Assembly: GCA_024277695.1 (NCBI GenBank)
Contig: JAJRUR010000266.1
Location: 1 to 7,096 of the forward strand
Direction of reading: 5' to 3'
Length of the DNA: 7,096 bases
Source of the DNA: Bacteroidota bacterium
GTDB lineage: Bacteria; Bacteroidota; Bacteroidia; Chitinophagales; Saprospiraceae
Of the stretch, positions 1 to 7,096 are shown one piece after another. Under the pieces are notes generated by a model. It was not told the DNA's origin, did no database searches, and saw only the letters and a program-made list of their open reading frames with translations. Every line of letters begins with the position of its first letter. The stretch's first letter is position 1. The translations under genes were made by a program, and so were the position numbers.

Positions 1-1
1 C

Positions 2-397
2 GACCCTGAAACTCAAGTCGTCCTCCCACGCATAAAAAATGACTTCTTAGATCTTCTAGTACACTCCGCACAGCAAAACCTGCATACTGTTCCCATCGAT
101 ATCGACCCTCGATTCCTTAGCAATGTCGTATTGGCTTCTCAAGGTTATCCCGCCGCCTACACAAAAAACAAAATAATCAGTTTACCTACTCCTCCCCACC
201 CTGATACCATCATCATCCATGCAGGCACCAAAATGGATGAAAATCAGTTACGGACTCAAGGAGGTCGAGTACTCAGCTGCTGTGCCTTTGGAGATAATCT
301 AAATGCATCTCTGCGTGCAAGCCAAAAATTGGCTAATTCCATCGCCTTTGAAGGCAAGTATTTCCGAAAGGACATAGGACAAGATTTATTGGACTAG
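2..397 (+). CDS. purD: Phosphoribosylamine--glycine ligase (GAR synthetase), C-terminal part
   Basis: This is the 3' end of purD; the start lies outside the window, and 131 residues remain of a protein usually about 420-430 long. The enzyme is cytoplasmic and joins glycine to 5-phosphoribosylamine using ATP, the second step of purine synthesis. The frame is open from base 2 and begins with DPETQVVLPRIKNDFLDLL, which matches the family's conserved GDPETQ block at the end of the ATP-grasp core. The C-terminal domain follows in order: VVLASQGYPAAY (family: VVLASGGYP), IIIHAGTK, the GGRVLSC strand and the closing GKYFRKDIG. The GYP block has Gln where Gly is usual, a small deviation. A TTG at 131 is internal and not a start. 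The stop is 4 bases before alr, so the two genes are probably co-transcribed. Identification is firm; the ATP-binding residues lie upstream and cannot be checked. Confidence 0.93.
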   Translation, partial: DPETQVVLPRIKNDFLDLLVHSAQQNLHTVPIDIDPRFLSNVVLASQGYPAAYTKNKIISLPTPPHPDTIIIHAGTKMDENQLRTQGGRVLSCCAFGDNLNASLRASQKLANSIAFEGKYFRKDIGQDLLD

Positions 398-401
398 ATA
401 C

Positions 402-1520
402 ATGAAAGACAAATCTATATATCGCACCGTCCTAAAAATCAAGCTCGATGCCCTGACCCACAATCTCAACTGCTACAGACAAGCCCTCCTCCCATCGACA
501 CGCATCATGGCCATGGTCAAGGCCGATGCTTATGGCAGTGGACTCCTCCCAATATCTCGGCACCTCGCTTCCCAAGGTATAGACTATCTGGGTGTGGCTT
601 ATATCGATGAAGGAATCCAACTTCGAAATGCCGACATCGACACCCCCATCCAAGTATTTGTCCCCGATATGCTAGCTTACAAAACAGCATTTCGACATAA
701 TCTCGAACTATCTATCAACTCACTTGATGACCTAAATATTCTGGCTGTATGCTCTGCTGACCAAAAACTACAATGCCCTGTACATATCAATCTCGATACC
801 GGAATGCATAGACTGGGTATCACTCCTCAAGAAATACCCGAACTCCTCAACCTACTAGACCATAACCGATCCATCCGTGTGATCAGCCTGTTTAGCCACC
901 TCGCCGCTGCCGACCATCCTGAAATGGATGATTACACACAAGAACAAATTAGCCGTTTTGAGATGATGACCCAAAACATCTCTTCTTCGCTTCCGCAAAA
1001 GCCATGGCGACATCTCCTCAACTCTGCAGGCATCCGACGATTTCATACCTCACAATACGATATGGTCAGAATCGGTATAGGACTGTATGGAGTCCACGAT
1101 ATACCTGTCCACGGCAGACTACTCCTACCGGTACACAGCCTACAGACACACATCATCGCCCTGAGAAATATCCAAACCGGCCAAAGCGTAGGCTACTCCA
1201 GAAAATGGTACGCTCAGCGTCCCTCCATTATTGCTACCATTCCACTCGGATATGCCGACGGAATTTTTAGACAGTCCGGCATACAAGGCGCACAGGTCAA
1301 AATCAATGACTCCACAGTCCCAATCATCGGACTAGTCAGTATGGATACCGCCATGCTGGATGTCTCTGATCTCCATAATGTACAGCTAGGCCAACCGGTA
1401 CAGGTCTTTGGTCAAGAACACCCGATTTCTCTTTTGGCTCAAGCCAATAAAACCATCCCCTACGAAATACTCAGCCGTATATCATCACGAGCACACCGAA
1501 TCTACCAAAAAACGCAATAA
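402..1520 (+). CDS. alr: Alanine racemase, stand-alone
   Basis: Cytoplasmic PLP enzyme that interconverts L- and D-alanine, supplying D-alanine for peptidoglycan. At 372 residues it has the normal length of a single-domain Alr. The PLP lysine is K40 in VKADAYGSG. The second catalytic base is Y265 in VGYSRKWY. R137 (MHRLG), Y284 (GYADG) and the M314-D315 pair (VSMD) also sit where the well-studied Geobacillus enzyme has R136, Y284 and M312-D313, so the full active site appears present. Domain order is an N-terminal TIM barrel (about 1-240) and a C-terminal beta domain. The motif His (KANAYGHG) is Ser46 here, a substitution I recall from Bacteroidota sequences. Many Bacteroidota carry Alr fused to MurF; this copy is not fused. 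The ATG at 402 puts K40 at the expected distance from the N terminus. There is no Shine-Dalgarno sequence, and the 4-base gap after purD suggests one transcript. Confidence 0.95.
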   Translation: MKDKSIYRTVLKIKLDALTHNLNCYRQALLPSTRIMAMVKADAYGSGLLPISRHLASQGIDYLGVAYIDEGIQLRNADIDTPIQVFVPDMLAYKTAFRHNLELSINSLDDLNILAVCSADQKLQCPVHINLDTGMHRLGITPQEIPELLNLLDHNRSIRVISLFSHLAAADHPEMDDYTQEQISRFEMMTQNISSSLPQKPWRHLLNSAGIRRFHTSQYDMVRIGIGLYGVHDIPVHGRLLLPVHSLQTHIIALRNIQTGQSVGYSRKWYAQRPSIIATIPLGYADGIFRQSGIQGAQVKINDSTVPIIGLVSMDTAMLDVSDLHNVQLGQPVQVFGQEHPISLLAQANKTIPYEILSRISSRAHRIYQKTQ

Positions 1521-1534
1521 ATACAAATAATTCG

Positions 1535-1542
1535 TACTTTTG
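1535..1542 (+). promoter_or_regulatory. Bacteroidota-type -7 promoter element (TACTTTTG)
   Basis: TACTTTTG, followed by CAC, fits the Bacteroidota sigma-factor -7 consensus TAnnTTTG exactly. It lies 15 bases after the alr stop and about 80 bases before the ATG of the two-domain parvulin gene. Transcription would start around 1547-1550 and give a leader of roughly 70 bases. I see no TTG-type -33 element at the expected distance upstream; that stretch is A-rich. The element probably drives the chaperone cluster separately from purD-alr. Confidence 0.6.
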
Positions 1543-1557
1543 CACGTTATTAGCACC

Positions 1558-1581
1558 GAAGCCATTTTTTGCATTGGTTTC
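1558..1581 (+). other. Hairpin in the leader of the chaperone cluster
   Basis: GAAGCCA (1558-1564) pairs with TGGTTTC (1575-1581), giving seven pairs including one G-T wobble, around a 10-base loop that is mostly T. If the promoter at 1535 is used, the hairpin sits close to the 5' end of the mRNA. No T-run follows, so it does not look like a terminator for alr. A role in mRNA stability is possible but not shown. Confidence 0.35.
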
Positions 1582-1621
1582 AATACTTTGAACTCATAAA
1601 AAAACTCAAAATATAATTAAA

Positions 1622-3592
1622 ATGTTCAAAAATATAATGTGCATCACCCTGCTCATCGCTGGGCTACTTACCGAGATAAGTGCCCAGCACGGCGATGAAG
1701 TACTTTTTAGTGTAAATGGACAGCCCGTCACCATCTCCGAGTTTGATTATATCTATAGCAAAAACAATAGTGACGATGCTAAGTACAGCGAACAATCATT
1801 GAGAGACTATCTAAATCTCTATATCAACTTCAAACTCAAAGTAGAGGCTGCAAGAGCGATGGGACTCGATACGATACCCAAACTCCGCGCCGAGCTCAAA
1901 GGCTACCAAAAACAGCTCGCTGACAGCTATTTGATGGATAAAAAAATCAAAGAGGATATCCTCAAAGAAGCCTACAAACGCAGTCTCAAAGATGTCAATA
2001 TTAGTCATATCCTCGTACGACTAGGCAAAAACTTTTTTAACAAGGATACTATCGGACCCTACAAGCGTATCATGACCATAAAAAAACAAATAGATTCGGG
2101 TCAGATCAGTTTTGAAGAGGCTGTAAAAAAATACTCCGAAGACAAAAATTCGCGAGACCGTGCCGGAAACATCGGATATATAAATGCCGTCCTCCCCAAA
2201 GGATTTTATGACTTCGAAACAGTAGTATATTCTACACCCGTCGGTCAACTTTCTGATCCCGTTCGCTCCAATCTGGGTTACCACATCATTCAAGTCAATG
2301 ATATAAGACCGGCACGCGGCAAAATGGAAGCTGCGCATATCCTTATTCGTCGGCCAAAAAATGAAGCTGAATATCCGGCAGCCAAAACAAAAGCCTTCAA
2401 TATCTATAAACAACTAAAAAAAGGACTCCCTTGGGATGAAGCCGTACAAAAATACTCTGAAGACAAAGCTACTCTCACTACCAATGGCAGTCTGGGAGTC
2501 TTTGGTATAGGAAAGTTAGATCCCAAATTTGAAGACGCAGCCTTTGCTTTGAAAAAGGATATGGACATTTCAGAACCCATCGAAACCAGATATGGATGGC
2601 ATATCATCCGACGCATAGCAAAAAAACAATTTCCCGACTACAAACAAGCCAAAGTCATATTAGACAATAAACTCAAAAATGACGAGCGAATCCTTCGTGC
2701 CAAACAAGTAGTCATCAACCAAATCAAAGAGCAAACCAAAATCATCGAAAACCAAGATGTGTACCGTCAAATGCTCCGAGACATGGACTCGAGTTTCTAT
2801 ACTTATGGTTGGAAAGGAATGCCCAAATTAAAAAAACAAATACTCCTCTCTATCGGAGATATGCAGTTATATACTACGGACTTTATTAGCTACCTAAAAA
2901 AACAACGCGGCAAAAGAATCCGAACCAAAAAATATAGAGATGATGACATTGCCCTCCGAAAATTATACAACAATTACTTTGAAGAACAGCTCCTCAATTT
3001 TGAAAAAAATCGACTCGCCGAACAGCATCCGGACTTCAAAGCACTGCTAAGAGAATACGACGAAGGCATCCTATTATTCGAAGCTACAAAAAGAAAAATT
3101 TGGGATTTTGCCTCCAAAGACAGTATCGGACTCGTAAACTTTTTTAACAGCCACAGAAATAACTATAGATGGAATGAACGCATCGAATATACCAAATATG
3201 AAATCGATACCTCCAACGCCAGACTCGTCAAAAAAATCAGAAAATATGCAAAAAAACACAACGCCGTCGATGTGTACAAAAAATACAGCCTCGGCAAAGA
3301 ACTCCTAAAGTACATAACACTTGTCAAAGAGCGTAGCCCAAAAATGCCCAAAGCGCTCCAAAAAGCTCAAGCCGGAAAAGTAACTAAACCACAGTACGAC
3401 AAAAAAAATAATCTATATACATTTTATAAAATAGAAAAAACCCTAAAACCCACTCTAAAAGAACTCGACGAAGCAAGAGGGTTTATAATCGCTGATTATC
3501 AAGATCATCTAGAACAACAATGGCTCACCGATCTCAAAAAACAATACAAAGTGACAATAAACGAAGATGTATTCCGAAGCCTAATCAAATAG
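1622..3592 (+). CDS. Exported peptidyl-prolyl isomerase with two parvulin domains (PpiC/SurA type)
   Basis: Predicted periplasmic folding factor that isomerises X-proline bonds and holds unfolded envelope proteins. A signal peptide covers residues 1-21 (hydrophobic CITLLIAGLL, cleavage likely after ISA21). It is followed by FSVNGQPVTISEFDYIYSKN (29-48), typical of this family's N-terminal chaperone region. Two parvulin domains follow: about 125-228 with H129 (SHILV) and H221 (GYHII), and about 235-332 with H239 (AHILI) and H327 (GWHII). Both histidines of both domains are kept, so both may be active. The Lys-rich C-terminal half is mostly helical by composition and holds the block FKALLREYDEGILLFEA (about 472-488), which I recognise from long Bacteroidota members of this family. 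The ATG at 1622 is chosen because the signal peptide starts there; the leader is A-rich without a Shine-Dalgarno sequence. It is the first gene of a probable three-gene operon. Confidence 0.88.
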   Translation: MFKNIMCITLLIAGLLTEISAQHGDEVLFSVNGQPVTISEFDYIYSKNNSDDAKYSEQSLRDYLNLYINFKLKVEAARAMGLDTIPKLRAELKGYQKQLADSYLMDKKIKEDILKEAYKRSLKDVNISHILVRLGKNFFNKDTIGPYKRIMTIKKQIDSGQISFEEAVKKYSEDKNSRDRAGNIGYINAVLPKGFYDFETVVYSTPVGQLSDPVRSNLGYHIIQVNDIRPARGKMEAAHILIRRPKNEAEYPAAKTKAFNIYKQLKKGLPWDEAVQKYSEDKATLTTNGSLGVFGIGKLDPKFEDAAFALKKDMDISEPIETRYGWHIIRRIAKKQFPDYKQAKVILDNKLKNDERILRAKQVVINQIKEQTKIIENQDVYRQMLRDMDSSFYTYGWKGMPKLKKQILLSIGDMQLYTTDFISYLKKQRGKRIRTKKYRDDDIALRKLYNNYFEEQLLNFEKNRLAEQHPDFKALLREYDEGILLFEATKRKIWDFASKDSIGLVNFFNSHRNNYRWNERIEYTKYEIDTSNARLVKKIRKYAKKHNAVDVYKKYSLGKELLKYITLVKERSPKMPKALQKAQAGKVTKPQYDKKNNLYTFYKIEKTLKPTLKELDEARGFIIADYQDHLEQQWLTDLKKQYKVTINEDVFRSLIK

Positions 3593-3683
3593 TTTGACTA
3601 CCACCAAATGGCAATTTATAACTTCTATCAATATAATTTATTTTTTTGTATCTAATGTCCCACAGCTTAAGTAACTGCAACTG

Positions 3684-4562
3684 ATGATATCCAACAAGCT
3701 TTTTTGGACTTTTTATTTAGCCTTGATGGTGTCCGTCTTGACGACACTCCAAGGATGTCAATCCGAAGCAAAACACAAGGCGAACCATCCGGATGAACGC
3801 ATATTGGCTCAAGTAGATCAGCTAAAACTCCTACACAAAGATTTGATCAAAATGCTTCCTCAAGAATTGAATGGACAAGATAGTATCGCATATCTCAGAA
3901 GTCTTACCGAACGTTGGGTGCGCGATGAAATCATGATAATCGAAGCTGAAAAACGATTAGCCCAAACTTTGAACATTGATCAACTGATCGAAGAATACAA
4001 AAAATCACTCCTTCTACACCAATTCGAAAACAAACTCATTTCGCAATACCTTGATACGGTCATCCACGAAATAGAACTCAACGAATACTACGAAAAAAAC
4101 AAAGATTCTTACATACTCTCTGAACCCATTGCACGACTTTTCTTCGTAAAAATCAATAGAAATAACGAACAAATAGATAAAATAAAAGATCTATTAAAAA
4201 AACAAACACCAGGATTTGTTGACACCCTTAAAGCAATCTGCGATGCCTCAGCACAGAACTATATCCTAGATGATATCTCTTGGTTTACTATCCAACAGAT
4301 TAGCGAGTTATGGCCGGACAACCACCCTAAATTACATACCTGGAAAAAAAACAAACTCACTACTCAAACTATTGGTGACTACACATATATCACATATCTA
4401 CTCGACTTGCTCAAGACCAATGAGACAGCACCTCTCGAATATGTACGACTACAAGTCGAAAAAATAATGCTCCAAAAAAGAAAAATAAAATTTATCGAAA
4501 GTATAAAAAAACAAATCTACCAAGAAGCATTAAAATCTCAACGGATCAAAATATATATCTAA
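3684..4562 (+). CDS. Putative lipoprotein, SurA/PpiC-like with degenerate parvulin region
   Basis: A 292-residue lipoprotein, probably a periplasmic chaperone partner. The signal peptide (FWTFYLALMVSVLTTLQGC) ends in the lipobox LQGC, making C25 the lipidated residue. The next residues (QSEAK) are not strongly acidic, so an export signal to the outer leaflet is not evident. Residues about 35-145 resemble SurA/PpiC N-terminal chaperone regions: IMIIEAEKRL, then ELNEYYEKNKDSYIL (131-145). A short remnant of a parvulin domain seems to follow: ARLFFVKI (150-157) where SHILV would stand, ISWF (198-201) where LGWF would stand, and YITYLLDLL near 235-243 where GYHII would stand. The two active-site histidines are absent and the region is shorter than a full domain, so I infer it is not an isomerase. 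Its place between two parvulin genes, 91 bases after one and 32 before the other, supports a shared role. The remnant rests on reading by eye. Confidence 0.75.
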   Translation: MISNKLFWTFYLALMVSVLTTLQGCQSEAKHKANHPDERILAQVDQLKLLHKDLIKMLPQELNGQDSIAYLRSLTERWVRDEIMIIEAEKRLAQTLNIDQLIEEYKKSLLLHQFENKLISQYLDTVIHEIELNEYYEKNKDSYILSEPIARLFFVKINRNNEQIDKIKDLLKKQTPGFVDTLKAICDASAQNYILDDISWFTIQQISELWPDNHPKLHTWKKNKLTTQTIGDYTYITYLLDLLKTNETAPLEYVRLQVEKIMLQKRKIKFIESIKKQIYQEALKSQRIKIYI

Positions 4563-4594
4563 ATACACCGCACACAAAAATAATAAATATCTTT

Positions 4595-5962
4595 ATGGTC
4601 AATTACTCAAAATACATCAGCATCTGTCTCTTCTTATTCTTTTGCGGCAAGCTTCTGTCTCAAAACCAATTGCTCGTTTTGGACAAAATCGCTGCCAAAG
4701 TAGGATCAGAACTCATTCTAGTATCCGATATCGAAGAACAATATGACTACCTCCAAGAAAGACAAGCTTATAATGACCCCCAAGCCCGTTGTGTTATCCT
4801 TCAAAATATCATGGCCCAAAAGCTCCTCGTCGCACAGGCCAAACTCGATAGTATCGAAGTCGGTGACCAAGAAGTAGAGGCTCAGTTAGATGCCCGAATC
4901 AATCATACACTCCAACTGATGAATAATGATGTCAGTATGTTTGAAGAGTATTATGGACAGACCATCAACCAAGTTAGAGAACAGTTTAGAGAAGACTTAA
5001 AAAGTCAGATGCTCGCAGAACGTATGCGCAGCACCATACTCGCTGATATCAACACTACACCTAGTGATGTCAAACGCTTTTTTAATCAAATACCCTTCGA
5101 CAGCTTGCCTTACTTTAATTCTGAAGTCGAAGTAGGCGAAATCCTTTATTACCCCCAAATCAACCAAGTTGAACGCGACAAAACACGAGAAAAGGCCATT
5201 GCACTACGGGCTAGAATCATCGACGGCGGCGAAGATTTTGCAGAACTCGCAAAAATCTATTCGGATGACCCCGGATCAGCCAGAGTCGGTGGTGACCTGG
5301 GCTGGGTAAAGCGAGGTACCTTTGTCCCCGAATTTGATGCCGTAGTCTTTAACCTCGGAGAAGGTGAAATATCCACTCCCGCTGAAACCGAATTTGGATT
5401 TCATATCATACAACTAATCGAACGTCGCGGAAACTCCATTCACGCTAGACATATTTTGCTCAAGCCAAAAATAACCGATGAAGACTTCGAGCTCGCAAGA
5501 AAAAAATTGATGGATATCAGGCAGCTCATCTTGTCCGATAGTATTACTTTCGAACAGGCAGTACGCAGATACTCCGACAAAAAACAGCAGAGTTATAATA
5601 ATGGAGGTCGTATGATCAACCCCAATACCGGAAATACTTTTTTTGAAGTCAATGAGCTCGATCCGGATATCTATTTGGCTACCGATACCATGCAAATCAA
5701 CGAAATCTCCCAACCGATTATCTTTACAGATCCCCGTGGCGAACGCTTCTATCGTATGATCTATTTATTTTCCAGAACAGACCCGCATCGAGCAGATCTC
5801 AAACAAGACTTTTCCAAAATAAAAAGAGCAGCCACAGAATCCAAAAAAGGTATGCATTTTGAAAAATGGATGAGAGACAAAATCCAATCCACTTTTGTCT
5901 ATGTAGATGCAATGTACAACCACTGCCCTAATGTCCAATTATGGAATCGAACAGAAGAGTAG
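4595..5962 (+). CDS. surA: SurA-like periplasmic chaperone with two parvulin domains
   Basis: Predicted periplasmic chaperone for outer-membrane proteins, 455 residues, close to the usual length of SurA (about 430-460). A signal peptide spans residues 1-22 (ISICLFLFFCGKLLS, then QN). The mature start, LDKIAAKVGSELILVSDIEE (29-48), is the classic SurA N-terminal signature. The first parvulin domain (about 178-276) has GDLGWVKRG, VPEFDAVVFNL and FGFHII with H270, but Glu182 stands where the first His is expected (VGEIL). The second domain (about 283-393) has H286 in RHILL but ends in FYRMIYL (385-391), with no His. Each domain therefore keeps one half of the usual histidine pair. A conserved-looking C-terminal segment with a single Cys (YNHCP) follows. 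The start at 4595 has an A/T-rich leader and no Shine-Dalgarno sequence. It lies 32 bases after the lipoprotein gene and closes the cluster. Confidence 0.88.
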   Translation: MVNYSKYISICLFLFFCGKLLSQNQLLVLDKIAAKVGSELILVSDIEEQYDYLQERQAYNDPQARCVILQNIMAQKLLVAQAKLDSIEVGDQEVEAQLDARINHTLQLMNNDVSMFEEYYGQTINQVREQFREDLKSQMLAERMRSTILADINTTPSDVKRFFNQIPFDSLPYFNSEVEVGEILYYPQINQVERDKTREKAIALRARIIDGGEDFAELAKIYSDDPGSARVGGDLGWVKRGTFVPEFDAVVFNLGEGEISTPAETEFGFHIIQLIERRGNSIHARHILLKPKITDEDFELARKKLMDIRQLILSDSITFEQAVRRYSDKKQQSYNNGGRMINPNTGNTFFEVNELDPDIYLATDTMQINEISQPIIFTDPRGERFYRMIYLFSRTDPHRADLKQDFSKIKRAATESKKGMHFEKWMRDKIQSTFVYVDAMYNHCPNVQLWNRTEE

Positions 5963-6051
5963 TCCAAAATCATAATGCATCATCAGATTTTCAATAAAGT
6001 AACAGGACATTCGAACTATGATATCATCGTCAAATAATTGAAGAATTGTAT

Positions 6052-6075
6052 AAAAAATACTCCGTACTAGTACCC
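6052..6075 (-). terminator. Weak candidate terminator of the antiporter gene
   Basis: Read on the - strand, GGGTACT (6075-6069) can pair with AGTATTT (6061-6055) around the loop AGTACGG. The core is TACT/AGTA with Watson-Crick pairs, extended only by G-T wobbles. A run of six T (6057-6052) follows the core stem directly. It begins 10 bases after the antiporter stop, which is the right place. The stem is weak and A/T-rich, so this is a candidate only. I see no matching terminator on the + strand for the SurA-like gene. Confidence 0.35.
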
Positions 6076-6085
6076 AACTAGCCTA

Positions 6086-7096
6086 CTACATCAACATGCC
6101 CAACACTAAATAGATCAGAGCAGCAATTGCTCCCGTCAGTAAGGCATAGGGCAATTGTGTTTTGACGTGATCGATATGATCCGTAGCACTTGCCATCGAG
6201 GCAATAATCGTCGTGTCGGATATCGGCGAACAGTGATCACCAAATACTCCACCACCCAATACAGCAGCAATCGTCATCACTTCATGCGCTCCCAAACCTT
6301 GAGCCATAGGTATAGCGATAGCTAACATAATCCCAAATGTACCCCAAGAAGTACCGGTCGAAAATGCGATAAATGCACTGGTCACAAAGACCATAAAAGG
6401 TACTAAACCCGGTGACAACCAGTTGCGTGTAATCTCTGCTACATATTGCCCCGTATTCAATTCCTTACATACCGCATTGATCGCAAATGCCATCAACATC
6501 AATAAGGCCAGAGGCATCAAACCTGATATGCCCTTTATGCACAGATCTACCAATTCGTTGAGTTTAAAAATTCCTTGCAAACGATAAGACAATCCCGAGA
6601 CCAAAATAGCGACAATGACAGAAACCAATACTGATGTAGATCCCGATCCTTGACCGATGGCATGAAAAATCTTGGCCATTGTACCGGAAACATCCGCTGT
6701 CGTAGCCCATCCGGTATAAGCCAACATGACCGGCATCATCAATACCATCAGAGCTATGGGCAAAATCATATTATGCATCTTAGGAGTGACACCGGTTTTG
6801 GTCTGCACTGAGGTAAGCTCCTCAGAAACCATAGGAGTAGCATCATCCCACAGTAGCTTTCCGGTAGCCGTCCGTGCTTCAGCCTTTTTCATAGGACCAA
6901 AATCACGATTTGTCATAATGATATAAAATACCAGCATCAATGCCAGAATAGGATAAAAATTGAATAGAATACTCTTCATCAATACGCCGAATGGTGCATC
7001 ATAACCTTGAACCAACAAAAGACCCATAATAAATGCCCCCCAAGCATTGAACGGAATCAATATGCACACAGGAGCCGAGCTGCTATCCGCTATGTA
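6086..7096 (-). CDS. nhaC: Na+/H+ antiporter, NhaC family, C-terminal part
   Basis: Inner-membrane transporter of the NhaC family, exchanging sodium for protons; some relatives carry organic acids instead, so the exact substrate is inferred. The visible 336 residues are the C-terminal part of a protein usually about 450-500 long. The frame stays open to the window edge: the codons before the GTG at 7067-7069 read YIADSSSAP and join smoothly to VCILIPFNAWGA, a family motif, so that GTG is an internal Val, not a start. Other family marks are FSTGTSWGTFGIMLAIAIP and GGGVFGDHCSPISDTTIIA, which hold polar and acidic residues inside membrane segments and are likely ion-site regions. Several long hydrophobic stretches are visible (for example ILPIALMVLMMPVMLAY and GLMPLALLMLMAFAI), separated by a hydrophilic loop with KKAEARTATGK. 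The gene converges on the SurA-like gene and has no evident functional link to it. Confidence 0.9.
   Translation of the reverse strand, partial: YIADSSSAPVCILIPFNAWGAFIMGLLLVQGYDAPFGVLMKSILFNFYPILALMLVFYIIMTNRDFGPMKKAEARTATGKLLWDDATPMVSEELTSVQTKTGVTPKMHNMILPIALMVLMMPVMLAYTGWATTADVSGTMAKIFHAIGQGSGSTSVLVSVIVAILVSGLSYRLQGIFKLNELVDLCIKGISGLMPLALLMLMAFAINAVCKELNTGQYVAEITRNWLSPGLVPFMVFVTSAFIAFSTGTSWGTFGIMLAIAIPMAQGLGAHEVMTIAAVLGGGVFGDHCSPISDTTIIASMASATDHIDHVKTQLPYALLTGAIAALIYLVLGMLM

Noticed and set aside
2021..2413. 130-codon open frame on the - strand inside the two-domain parvulin gene, and other shorter opposite- or shifted-frame openings
   Set aside because: They overlap strongly supported genes, resemble no family and carry the composition expected of a shadow of the real reading frame.
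3401..3408. Run of eight A in the two-domain parvulin gene (a similar A8 is at 4344-4351 in the lipoprotein gene) as a possible slippage or -1 frameshift site
   Set aside because: Both genes read through in frame with family-typical sequence on both sides. Such runs are just AAA lysine codons in Lys-rich proteins, and no downstream structure or overlapping frame supports programmed slippage.
3639..3648. TATTTTTTTG before the lipoprotein gene as a second TAnnTTTG promoter
   Set aside because: The spacing between TA and TTTG is too long, or one base mismatches when shifted, and no -33 element is visible. The T-run in an A/T-rich gap explains it; only a weak A/T stem precedes it, so it is not a good terminator either.
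5975..6037. A 20-codon open frame starting with ATG after the SurA-like gene
   Set aside because: Too short, no ribosome binding site, no recognisable sequence; chance is sufficient explanation.
7067..7069. GTG as the start codon of the antiporter
   Set aside because: The frame continues upstream to the window edge with residues that fit the NhaC family, so the codon is an internal Val.

Overview
The window looks like an ordinary housekeeping stretch of a Bacteroidota chromosome. Three things point there. The three-gene periplasmic chaperone cluster (two-domain parvulin protein, small lipoprotein, SurA-like protein) is an arrangement I know from that phylum. The clearest promoter has the Bacteroidota form TAnnTTTG. 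None of the start codons has a convincing Shine-Dalgarno sequence; the leaders are simply A-rich. I cannot name a genus.

Layout: the window opens inside purD (last 131 residues, + strand), followed after 4 bases by a complete stand-alone alanine racemase gene (alr, 402-1520). A 101-base gap holds a good promoter and a small hairpin. Next come three + strand genes for exported folding factors: a 656-residue protein with two parvulin domains (1622-3592), a 292-residue lipoprotein (3684-4562) and a 455-residue SurA-like protein (4595-5962). A 123-base convergent gap follows, with a weak candidate terminator for the opposite gene. The window ends in the C-terminal two thirds or so of a NhaC-type Na+/H+ antiporter on the - strand (6086-7096, start outside the window). 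No gap exceeds 300 bases; the largest is 123.

How the genes fit together: purD and alr are probably co-transcribed but serve different pathways (purine synthesis and D-alanine for peptidoglycan). The next three genes probably act together in the periplasm on proteins bound for the outer membrane. Their parvulin domains show a gradient: both histidine pairs intact in the first protein, no recognisable active site in the lipoprotein, and one histidine of each pair missing in the SurA-like protein. This division of labour is the most interesting feature here. I found no mobile element, CRISPR array, RNA gene, phage gene or sign of a new defence or biosynthetic system.
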